Source: Batkoa obscura (lineage: Eukaryota > Entomophthoromycota > Entomophthoromycetes > Entomophthorales > Batkoaceae). From it: a stretch of 64,000 nucleotides of DNA. Both the position numbers and the translations under genes were made by a program. Shown here one piece after another: positions 44,870-56,373 of this stretch (its first letter is position 1; the number at the start of each line of letters is the position of its first letter). The notes beneath the pieces were generated by a model. That model worked only from the letters and a program-made list of their open reading frames with translations, did no database searches and was not told the DNA's origin. The DNA is taken from the NCBI GenBank assembly GCA_030770535.1, contig JASVEC010000027.1, positions 372,001 through 436,000 on the forward strand, written 5' to 3'.

Positions 44870-46839
44870 ATGATTGAAAATATCCTATATTACTATATTT
44901 TATACTGATGTTATCAGTATCTTGATTCCGTTTTTCAATTTTTATTTTTATTTTTATTTAAGAAATATTTTCTAAAAATTGTCATTATTTTTGTTAATAA
45001 AGCTTGAATTTGTTATTTTTTACTTTTATTTCATTTTTTAATATTTTAAGCATTATTATTTAGATACAAATATAAATTAATTAATCATAAAACAAAATAA
45101 TGCTAGAAGTTAATTAATCTCTATAAAAATTATTGAAAGCGTTGATATATATAAAATAATGGATAAATAGTGATATCAAAAAACACCCAGCTATTTAACT
45201 TAACTGTCCACCATATAGAAAGTATGTTGCTTTAATTTGATCTTTTGGATACCAAGCAAATTTTAAAGAAATGTTCGATTGGATTAGAATTAATTTTAAA
45301 AAATAAGTCCACTTTCATCAAAGTTTATTGTTAACTTACATCGTCCATGGAACCGAAAGGGTTAACTGAGGTAAACTTGACAACTTAACTCGTCAAGTTT
45401 AGACTTTGGCAAAAAATCGATGGTTTAGATCACCACTTGTATCCAAGTAGTTAAAGAACTTGAGAAAAATGGAAATTTTATCCAGCACTTGGTTGCTTAG
45501 CTACAATGGCGTTAAAGAATGCTGATCTAGACAGTTTACATCTGAGTTAAAGGGGAGGGGGTTTAATTAAATGAAATACTTTTAAAAAGGTAATACTTTT
45601 AAAAAAATATACTTGCTCTGGTTCTGGAATAGCTAGCCTGTTAAATAAGACAAGCTATTAGATAGCTCAAAGAATAGTGCAATACTTATAATAAGATTAA
45701 CTATAATTTATATTATATTAAACGTCCTCTATAAATAAATTAAAGTTTCACTATTTTATCTATCCAAATCTTTAATTAATATGACCATCGATCATATTTC
45801 GATTAGATTTGGGCTGAAAGTAAGTATAAAAATAACCTAAACTTATTATTCACTAATAACTTAAAGGGCTCATATCATGGCATATCTATCAAATACAGTA
45901 TAGACATCCACCTTTTAAGCAACGCTTATAAGTCAAACAATATGGAGATCCAACATGATAGTAAACAACAACAGCTAAGAAAGCACTCATGATATCTCAC
46001 TCACCAGCTTCTCAAGAAATCAAAGGATAAATTGACTCTAAAATATTAAACCCCTGGTTTGAGAGCAAGTTATTATCCATAAAATGCAATGGTTTACCAA
46101 AAAAGTCAAGCTGACCTTTTAATAACAACAAGAATAGTTTTGTTATTAGAGAAAGTGTGTGTCCACTATATGAAATGAATTAGACTAAACTAGAGCTAAA
46201 GACGCCAACATCTATGCTGATATAGTGACCATGAGTTATTGGAAGATACGTTTTATACGATAACGACTTAAGAGCTGGATTATGCATTATCGAACTATGA
46301 AAAAGTCGCTGGAGGGTGTCAGTTTGATTGTATCAATGTCAGCACTATTTAACAGGAAAATGTATATTTTCTAAATATAATTTAGATAGCTATAAATGTA
46401 GAAACTATTAAAAACTTTATAGTTAAATGCTACTCCATTATTTTTTGATCAAGTTGGTCGTTTACTCTATTAAAATAGCAATCTGTCATCTACTATGTGC
46501 CATTGGCGTGATCGAAGATGTATTTATTATATTATTAATTTATGAAGTGATGTTTTTTGTCTTTTAGATTGCTATTTATTTTGTCAAAGCGTTATCCCAC
46601 TACTTTAAGTTTGTATAATCTTGCGGAGCTAAACAAATTTTTTATTTTGGATTATTTACTTTGAAATCTCCAGAAAAAAGGTTTTAAAAAACATTAAAGA
46701 TTCCTTTGAATTTGACGGTACTGATGCTTTATTGTACTTTAGAAGTTTAAGGAATTGAGAAAGTGCAAGATTTAAATCTAACTTTATTGTACTACATAAT
46801 AAAATGGGATATAATAAACTTAAAACTTATAAAAAGTAT
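44870..46839. other. Intergenic, no intact gene
   Basis: About 2 kb. Less AT-rich stretches at 45180-45560 and 45850-46340 give protein-like words on the forward strand broken by many stops. They may be remnants of one or more dead genes or elements, but I cannot name them. An 11-bp inverted repeat (AATAGCAATCT) spans 46476-46586. Confidence 0.35.
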
Positions 46840-48196
46840 TCAAATTGATTTATTCATTTCATCAACAAACTTTGTCCACTTTTTAACCACATTAAGTATT
46901 AAATTTAATCCTGGATATACCGCATCATTTTCTAATTGGTGAAATTTATAATTATATGCTAAATCTTCTTTACTGCAATGGAACCAATATAGATGACCTG
47001 AATCACAACCTTTACACATAACCTTTTATACAAATCATTAGTATCATTCTATTAAGACTATAATATAGCATTTACTGTTTGCTGTGCAACGTTATGGAAA
47101 TACGCGGCTAATTCCATCTGTAGCAAATTTGATAATAAATCTTTTCTTTCACATCTAATTTTAATGACATTACTCAATTGCGACTGCTTATATAAACCCT
47201 TAGTTGTATTCAATTTCTTTATAATTGGGCAGTGAATTAAATTCATTGCGTTTGTAAGACTTGTATCCAATTTGTTTCCTACTCTAAAATACTGTCCATG
47301 TTTACTATTAAAAATAGTTAAACCAATTCGTTTGATATATTATTATAATATTATATCTATTACTTATGATATTCTGAAGCATAAATGTACAAATCACCTA
47401 TGTCCTTTTGTGAATAATCAAATGACCTAATAAAATGTCGTATCTTTTTTGCCGTTTTTTTAGATAAAAACATAATTTGAACTGGTAATTCTTCTTCAAT
47501 TAATATTTCAAGTTTACTGTTCTTATCTATGCTCTTTTTAGGGTTGGGATCATTGTCATGTAAATTAACATCACTAGAAGCAGTGCATAGTTCTAATCAT
47601 ATATTAATATTATAAACAAACTAAGTACGTTGATTACCTTGCATCTTCTCTAAAGCTGCTTTATTGCTTTCTGTATCACCGTTACTATTGATTGCTAGTT
47701 ACTTTTGAAATTTAAATCAAATTAATCTTACCCTTCTTCTTTCGCTTTAATTTCGTTTTCGTTAGAATTAGAATTCTTAGCTTTTTTTGACATGCGATGT
47801 CCATTAACCTCTGTCTCCTTCCTAAATAACCAGGTAAAGTGTTATTCAAATTATATAATTGCACTTACCTTAACTGCTTTAAAAGATTATTCTTTATAAT
47901 ACTTTCTCTCAGCTTCAATCTTATATCTTCATCTACTGATTGTCTTCTCTGCCTGTTAAATCAGAACATAAATAAAAATTCTAAAGTCGAAAAATTCATC
48001 TTTACCCCTTGATCAGTTTATTGTCCTTTTCATTCGCATGTAAATAACATCTCCATCTCTCCGGCAAATAAGGTACTTTACTAATTTGAATAGCTGTCCA
48101 AAGCTCACAATCTTTATCATCACAAAATTTTATCAAGGTATCTTGTTTATTTTCTACCACTACTATAACGCTCTTTTCTACCTCATCACCTAACAT
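46840..48196 (-). CDS. CW-type zinc-finger-like protein, otherwise unknown
   Basis: Seven exons, all in phase: 48196-48006, 47952-47869, 47821-47732, 47684-47638, 47592-47364, 47283-47076, 47022-46840; 343 residues. Near the N-terminus lies a CW-like module, KFCDDKDCELWTAIQ then LPERWRCYLH: C25, C30, W33, W48 and C50 match, but the usual fourth Cys is not obvious (H53 might serve). CW domains read histone H3K4 methylation, so a chromatin role is possible. A charged linker (RMSKKAKNSNSNENEIKAKE) looks like a nuclear signal. The rest is a helical region (EEELPVQIMFLSKKTAKKIR and DTSLTNAMNLIHCP) with a C-terminal Cys/His-containing piece (VMCKGCDSGHLYWFHC). I know no close relative. Confidence 0.65.
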
Positions 48197-48510
48197 TTTT
48201 AAATTGATAAATTGATTCCTATAAGGTTGTCATGAAATAATTTTTTTTAATAGTGTGTAAGGTTTTAATACAGTTGTAAGTAAGCGCATTTTATTGGCTA
48301 GTTTTTGGGCAAAAAAGGGTGTGAGGTGGAAGTGCATTCCTGGTATTGCTATTGTTTGAAAATAGTATAAGGAAATCGAAATTTAAAATACAATATTTAC
48401 TGCTTACATTACTATCAATATATCAATGTCATATTTAGCTCGCCTTGTAAGCTAATGTATGCTTTTTTAAAATTAATCTTGTTTTATTTTACATAAAACT
48501 TAAATTTATT
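48197..48510. other. Intergenic, nothing seen
   Basis: Short flank between the CW-like gene and a miniature element. Confidence 0.45.
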
Positions 48511-48512
48511 TA

Positions 48513-48754
48513 CAGGATTTCCAACCCTATACTGTTGTCTCAGAAAAATTGACAGGTTGGGCTAAAATTTTCTTGATAATGATTGAATCAGAATGTGAAC
48601 AAAATCAAATATTCCAACATAAATTAATGATCTTTGCCATGATTAAATTGATTTCTGTTGCAGTTTTTTTTCACTTTGGATTTAATTATCAAGAAAATTT
48701 AAACTCAGATTGCTCACTTTTTGAATAACCCCATCTAGAGGATTGCAAATCCTG
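48513..48754. mobile_element. Miniature inverted-repeat element, family C, with TA target repeat
   Basis: Starts CAGGATTTCCAACCCTATAC and ends with the inverse of CAGGATTTGCAATCCTCTAG, flanked by TA on both sides (48511-48512, 48755-48756). The imperfect inverted arms run about 80 bp and include TAAATTTTCTTGATAAT-type inner parts. TA duplication and CAG ends fit the Tc1/mariner superfamily. No coding frame. Confidence 0.65.
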
Positions 48755-49262
48755 TAAATGCTACAATTTTTTAAATTTTTTTCGATTGAGTAAATGCCCA
48801 GTTTTGGTAATTAATTCTCATTTTCATCCCACAATAAAATAATATCAAAAAATTCAGCTGGTTGTGAAAGCTAATGATTGATTGGTTAACGATGGTTTGA
48901 TGCATGGACTTGGGCAATGTTGGCAGTAAGAGAACAAAAGTTACACTAGGTAAGCGAAAGGTAGAAATTCAGAAGAAGGATCCTTGTAATGTAGCGACGT
49001 GGTAAAATGGGCTTTAAATTTTAAAAATTCTAAGGAAAGCTTCCAAGTTAAGGATTGAATCGGTTTTAATCCATGGAATCTTTTCAATTTTATTGGCTAT
49101 CGCTATCTACAGATGGAATAGTTATTCTTTCATTGGGCAATTGAAATAAATTATTATACTGCTGATTTTTTCTTGTCAAGTTCATTGAATACCTTTTTTT
49201 TAAATTCTAATAATAGTAATTCATATTATTTATTAATTTAAAAAAATAAAATTAATTAAACC
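48755..49262. other. Intergenic, nothing seen
   Basis: Upstream region of the zinc-ribbon gene. Confidence 0.45.
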
Positions 49263-50596
49263 ATGTCTTCTACAAAGCCTAGTGAAAAATGTTGTCCTAA
49301 ATGTCAATCGAAGTTGAAATTGGAATGGATCAATCTAGATAAGATGATATTATTATGTCCTGGCGAAAAGGTAACTCTAATTTTTTTCAATATAAACTGA
49401 TATCTAACTTTTGATTTTTTGTTTCTTTTTAGTGTGTTTACCCATTAGATCAAAAAAATGTAGCGACTCATGTTATTCGATTACCTAAAAAAGTGAAAGT
49501 ATTAAAGCATCCTGAATTATATAAAAAGAATAAAAAAGGTAGTATTAAAAAAGAACCCAAGATTGATCAAAAAGATAAAGAAAAGATATTAAAAAAATTC
49601 AAGCGATATCAAATGGTGGAGTTACCCAAATTAGATATTGATTTAAAACAATACCAATTGCGTGAGATTCCAGATATTGATAAATTATGGAAAGAAAAAC
49701 AAGCTAGAATTAAAGAAAAAGAATTCGATGTTGAAGAAGAAGTACAAAAGAAACAATTGGATAATTTTGCTATTGATGAAGAAAAAGAATTTGAACAGTT
49801 TCATAATGAACATGATATGGAATGTCAACAGAGTAGCCCAAACCCATTTAAAAGTAGATACGATAATTTATCAAAGGGTAATTTTGAAATTATACCTTCT
49901 CCAGAACCTTTCCAATTAAATGAAACTCCCAAAAAGACTCAAAATCAATTTACAGTTTCTAATGAGAATGTAAATGAGAATGTAAATGAGAATTTAGTTG
50001 ACACGATTCCTAATGATAATCTAACTGAGGGTATTTTTGATATGGTTCCTAATCTCGATTTGAATCAAGATGTTTTTGGTGCTATTCCTAATCACGATTT
50101 AAATCAAAATATATTTAATAGTGTACTTAATGATGTTATAAGCCAAGATATATTTGGTACTTTCCCTAATAATATGAATCAAAATCTTTATGATGCAATC
50201 CCTGAAGATGAACACATTGGAAATAATCAGCATAATAATATATCAATGATGGATAATAGTTTCCACAATTTATTTACATTTAAAGAAGAAGATATGGAAA
50301 TGAATTATGACGAATTTAATTTACAAGATAGTAACAATTTAGCATTGAATCAATCTTTTAATGAATTGGCTAACCTTGGTCAAGCTTACGGTTTAAATGC
50401 TAGTGAAAATAATACAGATATTTTGGAAAATAATCAAAATCATAATCAAAGTCATCAAGAGCACTGGAAACATATTGAAGGATTAAATCAATCAAATACA
50501 TTTAGTGATGCGGATAATTTTTTGAACAAAGATTTTGATTTTGAGCATGATAGTATTCAACTTAAATTAGCTAAAAATGTATTTAAAGAGATGTGA
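49263..50596 (+). CDS. Zinc-ribbon protein with Asn-rich repeats, unknown
   Basis: Two exons (49263-49370, 49433-50596; 62-bp intron) give 423 residues. The N-terminus holds a zinc ribbon: CCPKCQSKLKLEW then MILLCPGEKCVYPLD, so C-x2-C ... C-x4-C, split by the intron. A very basic coiled region follows (about 70-150). Then come about five irregular repeats of roughly 18 residues, with units such as NLTEGIFDMVPNLDLNQ, DVFGAIPNHDLNQ and NIFNSVLNDVISQ. The tail is acidic and Asn/Gln-rich. I do not recognise a family; the ribbon and acidic tail would suit a nuclear factor. The first exon was found by following the ribbon upstream, since no ATG opens the second exon. Confidence 0.7.
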
Positions 50597-50734
50597 ATAA
50601 GAAGAATAGTCGCTAGTAGTACTATAGGGTTATAGAATTTTATTAAAAATAAAAAATATAAAAAAACTAGACTATTTTTACTTCTTTTATGATTATTATT
50701 ACTTATTCTATTAATACATCAACTTAACTCCAAA

Positions 50735-51810
50735 TTAGTCATCCAAAGGTAATACCAATGGAAAAAACATGGCTAATAATATACAAAAGATTTCCATATG
50801 AGATAATTGAGTATCATGGGTTACTTCATTAAGAGAATGAATAATAGCCACATATAAGAAAGTACCTGCAGAAAACAATAACAAAAAGCCAGTAAAAAGA
50901 AACAACAACTTTAAATCTTGTACTTGAAACACATGCAATAATCCATAAGTAATTAGACAAGCTATCGGAGCGGCTGCAGCAAATAACAACAAACAAGGAA
51001 TAATCTTCTTTGTTTTTACTTTTTTTTGTAATAAAATTGTCGATAATCCAAAAGCAGCCGGTAGTTTGTGTAGTAAAATAGCAATAAATAATATCAGTTC
51101 TAAACTTTTTTGTTCAATTATACTAGCTGCTCCAAGTGCAATACCATCCGCTGCTGAGTGAATTAATAAACCAAATAAAGCTGTTAGAGGGTTTTGTGTT
51201 GATTCTAAATCTTCTTCAAGTGGTCGGAGGTTTTCTTCTATTGATGGTCGTAGTTCTTGTGGTACTCCAATATGTGAATCGGAAATAGAATGAGAGTGTG
51301 TACCCAAATAACTATCAATTAAAAACATAACACTAAATCCAGAGATTAATGCTAAGCCTATTAATTTATGATCCATTTTTATATTGCTGTCTTCTTCTGC
51401 TTCGCTTCTTTTAACAATATTGAAATCTTTTATTGTGTTATTATTTATACCAGTGGTCTCGTTCTTATTATTGTCTTCCATCGGATTATTGTTATTAATG
51501 TTATTATTCTCCAATAAAGATAATACTTTTGTTGCATCTTTATTATTAAGATTTAATTGAGCTTTATTAATGGTTTCTATGCCTTCAGGTAAAATTATTA
51601 TTAATGAACAACCGATTAGTAAGCCAGTACCAAAACAAGTTATTAAACGCAATTTGTTAGAGCTGAAATCAAACATCAAAGGGATATAACCACCTAACAA
51701 TGCTCCTAAAAACATACCTATTTGGAAGATTAATGATTGTTTTATATAAGTGGAGGGAAAGACCAATAATATTTACCTATAGATAAACCTAACAATATTA
51801 AAATTTCCAT
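50735..51810 (-). CDS. ZIP-family zinc transporter (SLC39A9-like)
   Basis: Two exons (51810-51777, 51717-50735; intron 59 bp) give 338 residues: MEILILLGLSIG then MFLGALLGGYIPL. ZIP hallmarks are helix IV HSAADGIALGAAS and helix V ILLHKLPAAFG, which line the metal site. The N-terminal block NKLRLITCFGTGLLIGCSL and IILPEGIE matches the SLC39A9/Golgi ZIP subfamily. A long loop rich in Asn and His (HSHSISDSHIG) between helices III and IV probably binds metal. Expected role: moving zinc into the cytosol from the Golgi or secretory pathway. Without the short first exon, helix I would be incomplete. Confidence 0.9.
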
Positions 51811-52045
51811 TTTATAAAGTGTATTGTATTGTGTTGTATTGAAATAAATTAAAAAAGAAAATAAATTTTATAAGTGAGTATAAATATGGATGGTTTAAAT
51901 ATTGTCTAATTCTAAATATTCATAAAAAGATGGGGAGATTTTAAGGTTTAAACCAATCAATTTAATCACTCAATTTTGATAAATTAAGTTTATTGATAGA
52001 TTTAATAAGTTTAATTTTATCATCAAAATATACCAGCAATTTCCA

Positions 52046-53017
52046 ATGAGTAAACGAAAAATAGAGACAAAAGAAATGGAATCCTCCGAAGAAGAAGACT
52101 ATATGAGTTTAGATTTATATAAATTAGAAGAAGAACATAACAAAATAATTAAAGAAAAAGAGAAATATAATAAAAAAATAACCAAAAAAAGCAAACCAGT
52201 TGTTACAAAACATGTCAACGCTAATGAAGCTAAAGAACAACTATTAGAGAAACTAAATGAACCGATTAAAAAAGATAATGTTGGTTTCAAGTTACTCCAA
52301 AAGATGGGGTTTAAGTAATTTGTCCTTTTTTATATATGTGAAGAAGGGATTGGTTTTAATGTATATTTTTTTATTTTAGTCCAGAAAAAACAACAGCTCC
52401 GGTAAAAATTGAATTGAAAGGAGGTAAGTTTTGATGTAGATTACCAATGATAATACCAAATAATTAATACACTAATATGGTTTCTGTAGATAATAAGGGG
52501 TTAGGATTGGTATCTCATGAGTTAGAAAAATTAAAAGAAAAAAGAGATACGATAATGAAAATGGAAACAAAACAAAATGAAAGTTATAAAAAAATTCAAA
52601 AAAAAAGATTTGAGAAGAAGACGTTATTAGCTGATGTGATTAAAAGTTTAAATACTACTAAGCAATTAGATGAGGATAACGTAAGTTATTTTATTTTATT
52701 TTGTTCTTATTTATTATTTTAATGTAATTTATATAGAGTATTCGTTCGAACCCATTATGGTTACCTTTTTTCAACGAAATGGGAGAATTAATGGAAATAG
52801 AAATGGAAGATGATAGCGTAAATTTACAATTTAATATTTACTTATCTAAATAATATTTAATAATTATTTTATATAGATAGAAGAAATATTGGTAAAACTA
52901 ATAGATTATTTAAGAGATACTTATTATTATTGTATCTATTGTGGTATACAATTTAATGATGAAAAAGATATGATAGATAATTGTTATGGTAAATTAAGAG
53001 CGGATCATGATGAATAG
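52046..53017 (+). CDS. GPATCH11-type G-patch protein
   Basis: Five exons (52046-52314, 52380-52423, 52490-52680, 52737-52817, 52877-53017) make 241 residues. The G-patch is split across three exons: NVGFKLLQKMGF, NPEKTTAPVKIELKGG, DNKGLGLVSHELEK. It is followed by a coiled coil (KLKEKRDTIMKMETKQNESY) and the DUF4187 C-terminus YYYCIYCGIQFNDEKDM then NCYGKLRADHD, as in animal GPATCH11, where the ending reads similarly. G-patch proteins recruit and stimulate DEAH-box helicases in splicing or RNP turnover. The gene lies head-to-head with the ZIP gene, 235 bp between starts. Confidence 0.88.
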
Positions 53018-53235
53018 TAATAAATATATATAATAATATAAAAGTTGAAATAAAAGTAATAATAGAAATAGATAACTTCCTAAATTATTTGTATTTTATC
53101 AGTTTATCCTGTTTGCTTTATGTTTCTAGAACACCATATTCATCCAATAACTAACAAATCAAAATATTAATATTATATGGGTTGAGAATTGATGATGTCA
53201 TCAAAACAAGTTAAGTCAAAATGTCACAATTCAAC

Positions 53236-53287
53236 TTCATTTACTTTCTTCATTTACTTTCTTCATTTACTTTCTTCATTTACTACT
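53236..53287. repeat. Four tandem 13-bp repeats upstream of the Nudix gene
   Basis: TTCATTTACTTTC repeated four times (the last unit ends CTACT), 32-83 bp before the ATG. A pyrimidine-rich tract in this place may act as a promoter or leader element, and its length may vary between strains. Confidence 0.7.
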
Positions 53288-53318
53288 AACTTTACCTCAT
53301 TCAATTATTGCTAAAGGT

Positions 53319-53972
53319 ATGGGCCCTTCAACGCACAAATCTACAACCAACAACATCAGCTCCTTTGATGAAGACTTTCAAATCGTCTCACAATCTCTTC
53401 AATACTCCCGTTATTTGAAACTCTATTCTCAAACCGTTAACTTCCCCAAACAAAATAAGATCATAGATTACGATATTGTAGGTCATAATCTCAAGCATCA
53501 ATTTATTGTATGTTGTATCTACCATTCAGCTACAAAAACCTTTACTTTAATTCAAGAATATTCTCAAGGTAACAATAATCTATTGTTTGGTTTTGTATCC
53601 GGTGGTTTTGATAACAAAAAACATTTGGATATAGACACATGTGTAAAAGCAGAGGTATTAGAAGAAGTGGGATACTCAGATGGGAAGTTGATTAATTTAT
53701 TGGATTATTTTAACAAGGAGAAGAGAAATGGAGGAAAGGAAAGTGAAGGTATCTTAGAGATCAAATGGGGTACTAATAAATTCTATCCCTATTTATTGAT
53801 AGATCCAATATTAAGTAAAAAAGAAAATGAAAGGGAATTAGATTATGAAGAATATATTAAAATTGTTGAGAACATTACTTTAGAAGAGTTAGAGGAGTAT
53901 ATCTTGAATGGTAAGTTTTATTTACCTTCTACTCAAACTTGGTTCATGGTGAAAAAATATTTGAATTTATGA
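53319..53972 (+). CDS. Nudix hydrolase, atypical box
   Basis: A single-exon frame of 217 residues. The Nudix fold is visible: HQFIVCCIYHSATKTFTLIQ (strand), GFVSGGFDNKKHLDIDTCV then AEVLEEVGYSDGKL (residues 96-124). The last part corresponds to the REUxEExGU half of the Nudix box, with E115 and E116 as metal ligands, but the usual Arg is replaced by Ala111 and the spacing from GG is longer than in the classic box. Fungal Nudix proteins with such a relaxed box exist, mostly of unknown substrate. The later WFMVKKYL and Trp/Tyr-rich parts resemble ADP- or UDP-sugar hydrolases. Likely product: a nucleoside-diphosphate hydrolase, substrate unknown. Confidence 0.75.
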   Translation: MGPSTHKSTTNNISSFDEDFQIVSQSLQYSRYLKLYSQTVNFPKQNKIIDYDIVGHNLKHQFIVCCIYHSATKTFTLIQEYSQGNNNLLFGFVSGGFDNKKHLDIDTCVKAEVLEEVGYSDGKLINLLDYFNKEKRNGGKESEGILEIKWGTNKFYPYLLIDPILSKKENERELDYEEYIKIVENITLEELEEYILNGKFYLPSTQTWFMVKKYLNL

Positions 53973-54655
53973 ACAATAAAATAAATAAATAAATAGATAA
54001 CTAATAATTATACCTTGTTTTTATTTTCGATTGAATTTTTCATTTGATTTTTACTTTGTAAACTCATTTAAAGTATTATCTCGTTCATTATATTATAACA
54101 GATTCTAGGCAAATTACATTATTTTTGTGGCTTGAAATTATTTTTTAGTGCCTATTTAGGCCTATGACATCATGAATTTCGGCTTAAAAAGTTTGAGCTA
54201 AAGTCAATTATTTTCTATGATTCCAGCTTTATTTAGAACAAAATTCTAAGCTACTTTTTGTTTAAAACTGGTGTAATTATCTTACAATTTCACCAAGCTA
54301 GACTTTTTTTTTGAGGGGCTAAGTTAATTTCACAAACTTCTCTACCAGTAAACTTTAATAGGAAATAAGTTATAGCATTTTTTTTAATTTTATTAGCAAA
54401 CTTACAATTTAAGAGAATTGAAAATAAACAAATATTAAAACAAAAACATTTAATTTATTATAATATTTTTATAAAGAATTTAAAAAATGTTTATTAAATT
54501 TTAATTTAGATCCAATATTAAAACTGTATACTTTATTAAATACAATCTATTTAATGCTATTATTATTATTGTGCACTGTTGGTAGATTTAATTTAATTTA
54601 CAGTAAAAGCTTGCTTAATTTTAGAGCTCAAAGAAAATTCAAGTTGAATGAGATT
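53973..54655. other. Intergenic, nothing seen
   Basis: AT-rich; no gene recognised. Confidence 0.5.
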
Positions 54656-54724
54656 ATGTGAGGATGTATTTTTTTATTTGAGAATTTTACTAACAATCTT
54701 AAACACAAAAATACATCCCCATAT
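54656..54724. mobile_element. Miniature element family A, copy 11 (two left ends fused)
   Basis: About 69 bp. It begins like the family left end (TGAGGATGTATTTTTTTATT...TTACTAACAATC) and then finishes with the inverse of the same end (TTAAACACAAAAATACATCC). The right-end sequence is missing, so it is a fold-back derivative. Confidence 0.75.
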
Positions 54725-55231
54725 AGTAATTGTAATTAGCACTAAATTTAAATTTTATTACAAATTATAAGATCATTATTTTGGTCTGAAATTGCAAAAA
54801 ATAAAAATAAGTTGCTTAAAATCTGCTATAGTTTAATAAATTCAAAGTTAAAATTTAAAAAAGTCAATCATTAGTGCATGCTGTGCTTGATTTAATCTAG
54901 TACTTAAAATGATAAACATGAGGATATCTAAATTGGTTTCATTTTTTATTTAATTTTTAAATATTTATATTTTAAAAACTTTGCTTAAAATCCTGTAAAA
55001 ATAATTTTTTTATTAAAAACCAAAAGTATCCGATACAGTTTTAAATTATTTTGTTATAATTTATATTGTAAGTTAGTGGAATTTCTATTAAATTCAATAC
55101 AAATTCCTAAATTAGCAAGGCTTTTGCTAATATAGCCTATACATTGATATTATCAAAGTTGTAGTATGTAAATAAATGTATATATTTATAAAAGTTTATT
55201 AAAAAATATTTATTATTAACTGCCTTATAGC

Positions 55232-55693
55232 TGTGAAATATTACTTTATTAGCTCTCGAATTGATTATAACACAACAATCACTTAAGTTGTTGTGTTCTC
55301 AAGTTCAAACACAATCAAACCAGAGTCCCTTATTTTGATTTGCTGCGAGAATTTCTAACTTCATATTGCACAATGTTATCTTCTCGTTTTGATATCCATA
55401 CCTGTTGGAGTATAAAAGAGATTCTTCAATATGATAACTCGAGGCTTTTTAACTGAATTACTCCCTGATATCGTACTATTAATAAAGCCACTAAGTCTTT
55501 CTGACAACATCTTAGGTAGATTTTACAGTAGTATTGTCTATTCTATTTATTTTACATAGTTCGTAACTTATTACATATTATTCCTATTCATTTAAGTCTA
55601 TCTTAGTCACATAAACTAAAACCTTTTGACTCAAGGCAAGTTAATCAACCAAGAACTGCTTTTAACTCCTACCACTGAGTATCAACTTTCACA
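55232..55693 (+). mobile_element. LTR copy in the left arm (fossil)
   Basis: 462 bp, TGTGAAATATTACTTTATT to CAACTTTCACA, with a TATA box (GAGTATAAAAGAG). Related to the solo LTR at 30349-30829. Confidence 0.75.
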
Positions 55694-55796
55694 ATTAGAT
55701 ATATTTTTTTGAATATTAACATAAAACTTATATAATTTGTATAACCTTTTTTCTTTATTAAAAGATTTTTCTATCTCTGCTTTATTTTTTATTGCT
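55694..55796 (-). pseudogene. Transposase gene fragment in the fold-back spacer
   Basis: The reverse strand reads AATAAAGCAGAGATAGAAAA then TCTTTTAATAAAGAAAAAAG, nearly the sequence of the transposase gene at about 35150-35230 (residues ~242-269). It proves kinship between the fold-back element and the transposon. Confidence 0.8.
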
Positions 55797-55911
55797 ATAT
55801 GGGGGTGTCTTTTTTGACTTCATCACTTTTTTCATCTTTTAAGCGCTATTTGAGCGGAAAAATTGTTAGTAAAATTGTTAGTAAAATTGTTAAACACAAA
55901 AATACATCCCC
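55797..55911 (-). mobile_element. Miniature element family A, copy 12 (in the fold-back spacer)
   Basis: Begins ATATGGGGGTGTCTTTTTTG; contains a small tandem duplication of GTTAGTAAAATT; its last ATAT is lost where the right arm begins. Confidence 0.85.
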
Positions 55912-56373
55912 TGTGAAAGTTGATACTCAGTGGTAGGAGTTAAAAGCAGTTCTTGGTTGATTAACTTGCCTTGAGTCAAAAGGTTTTAGTTTATGTGACT
56001 AAGATAGACTTAAATGAATAGGAATAATATGTAATAAGTTACGAACTATGTAAAATAAATAGAATAGACAATACTACTGTAAAATCTACCTAAGATGTTG
56101 TCAGAAAGACTTAGTGGCTTTATTAATAGTACGATATCAGGGAGTAATTCAGTTAAAAAGCCTCGAGTTATCATATTGAAGAATCTCTTTTATACTCCAA
56201 CAGGTATGGATATCAAAACGAGAAGATAACATTGTGCAATATGAAGTTAGAAATTCTCGCAGCAAATCAAAATAAGGGACTCTGGTTTGATTGTGTTTGA
56301 ACTTGAGAACACAACAACTTAAGTGATTGTTGTGTTATAATCAATTCGAGAGCTAATAAAGTAATATTTCACA
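55912..56373 (-). mobile_element. LTR copy in the right arm (fossil)
   Basis: Exact inverse of 55232-55693. Opposite orientation and no internal region mean the two LTRs are not the ends of one retrotransposon. Confidence 0.75.

Noticed and set aside
45180-46340. Protein-like words on the forward strand
   Set aside because: Many stops and no recognisable family; not enough to call a gene or an element.
55232-56373. Two LTR copies 218 bp apart as the ends of one retrotransposon
   Set aside because: They are in opposite orientation, and the spacer holds a DNA-transposon scrap and a miniature element. The pair belongs to the palindrome.
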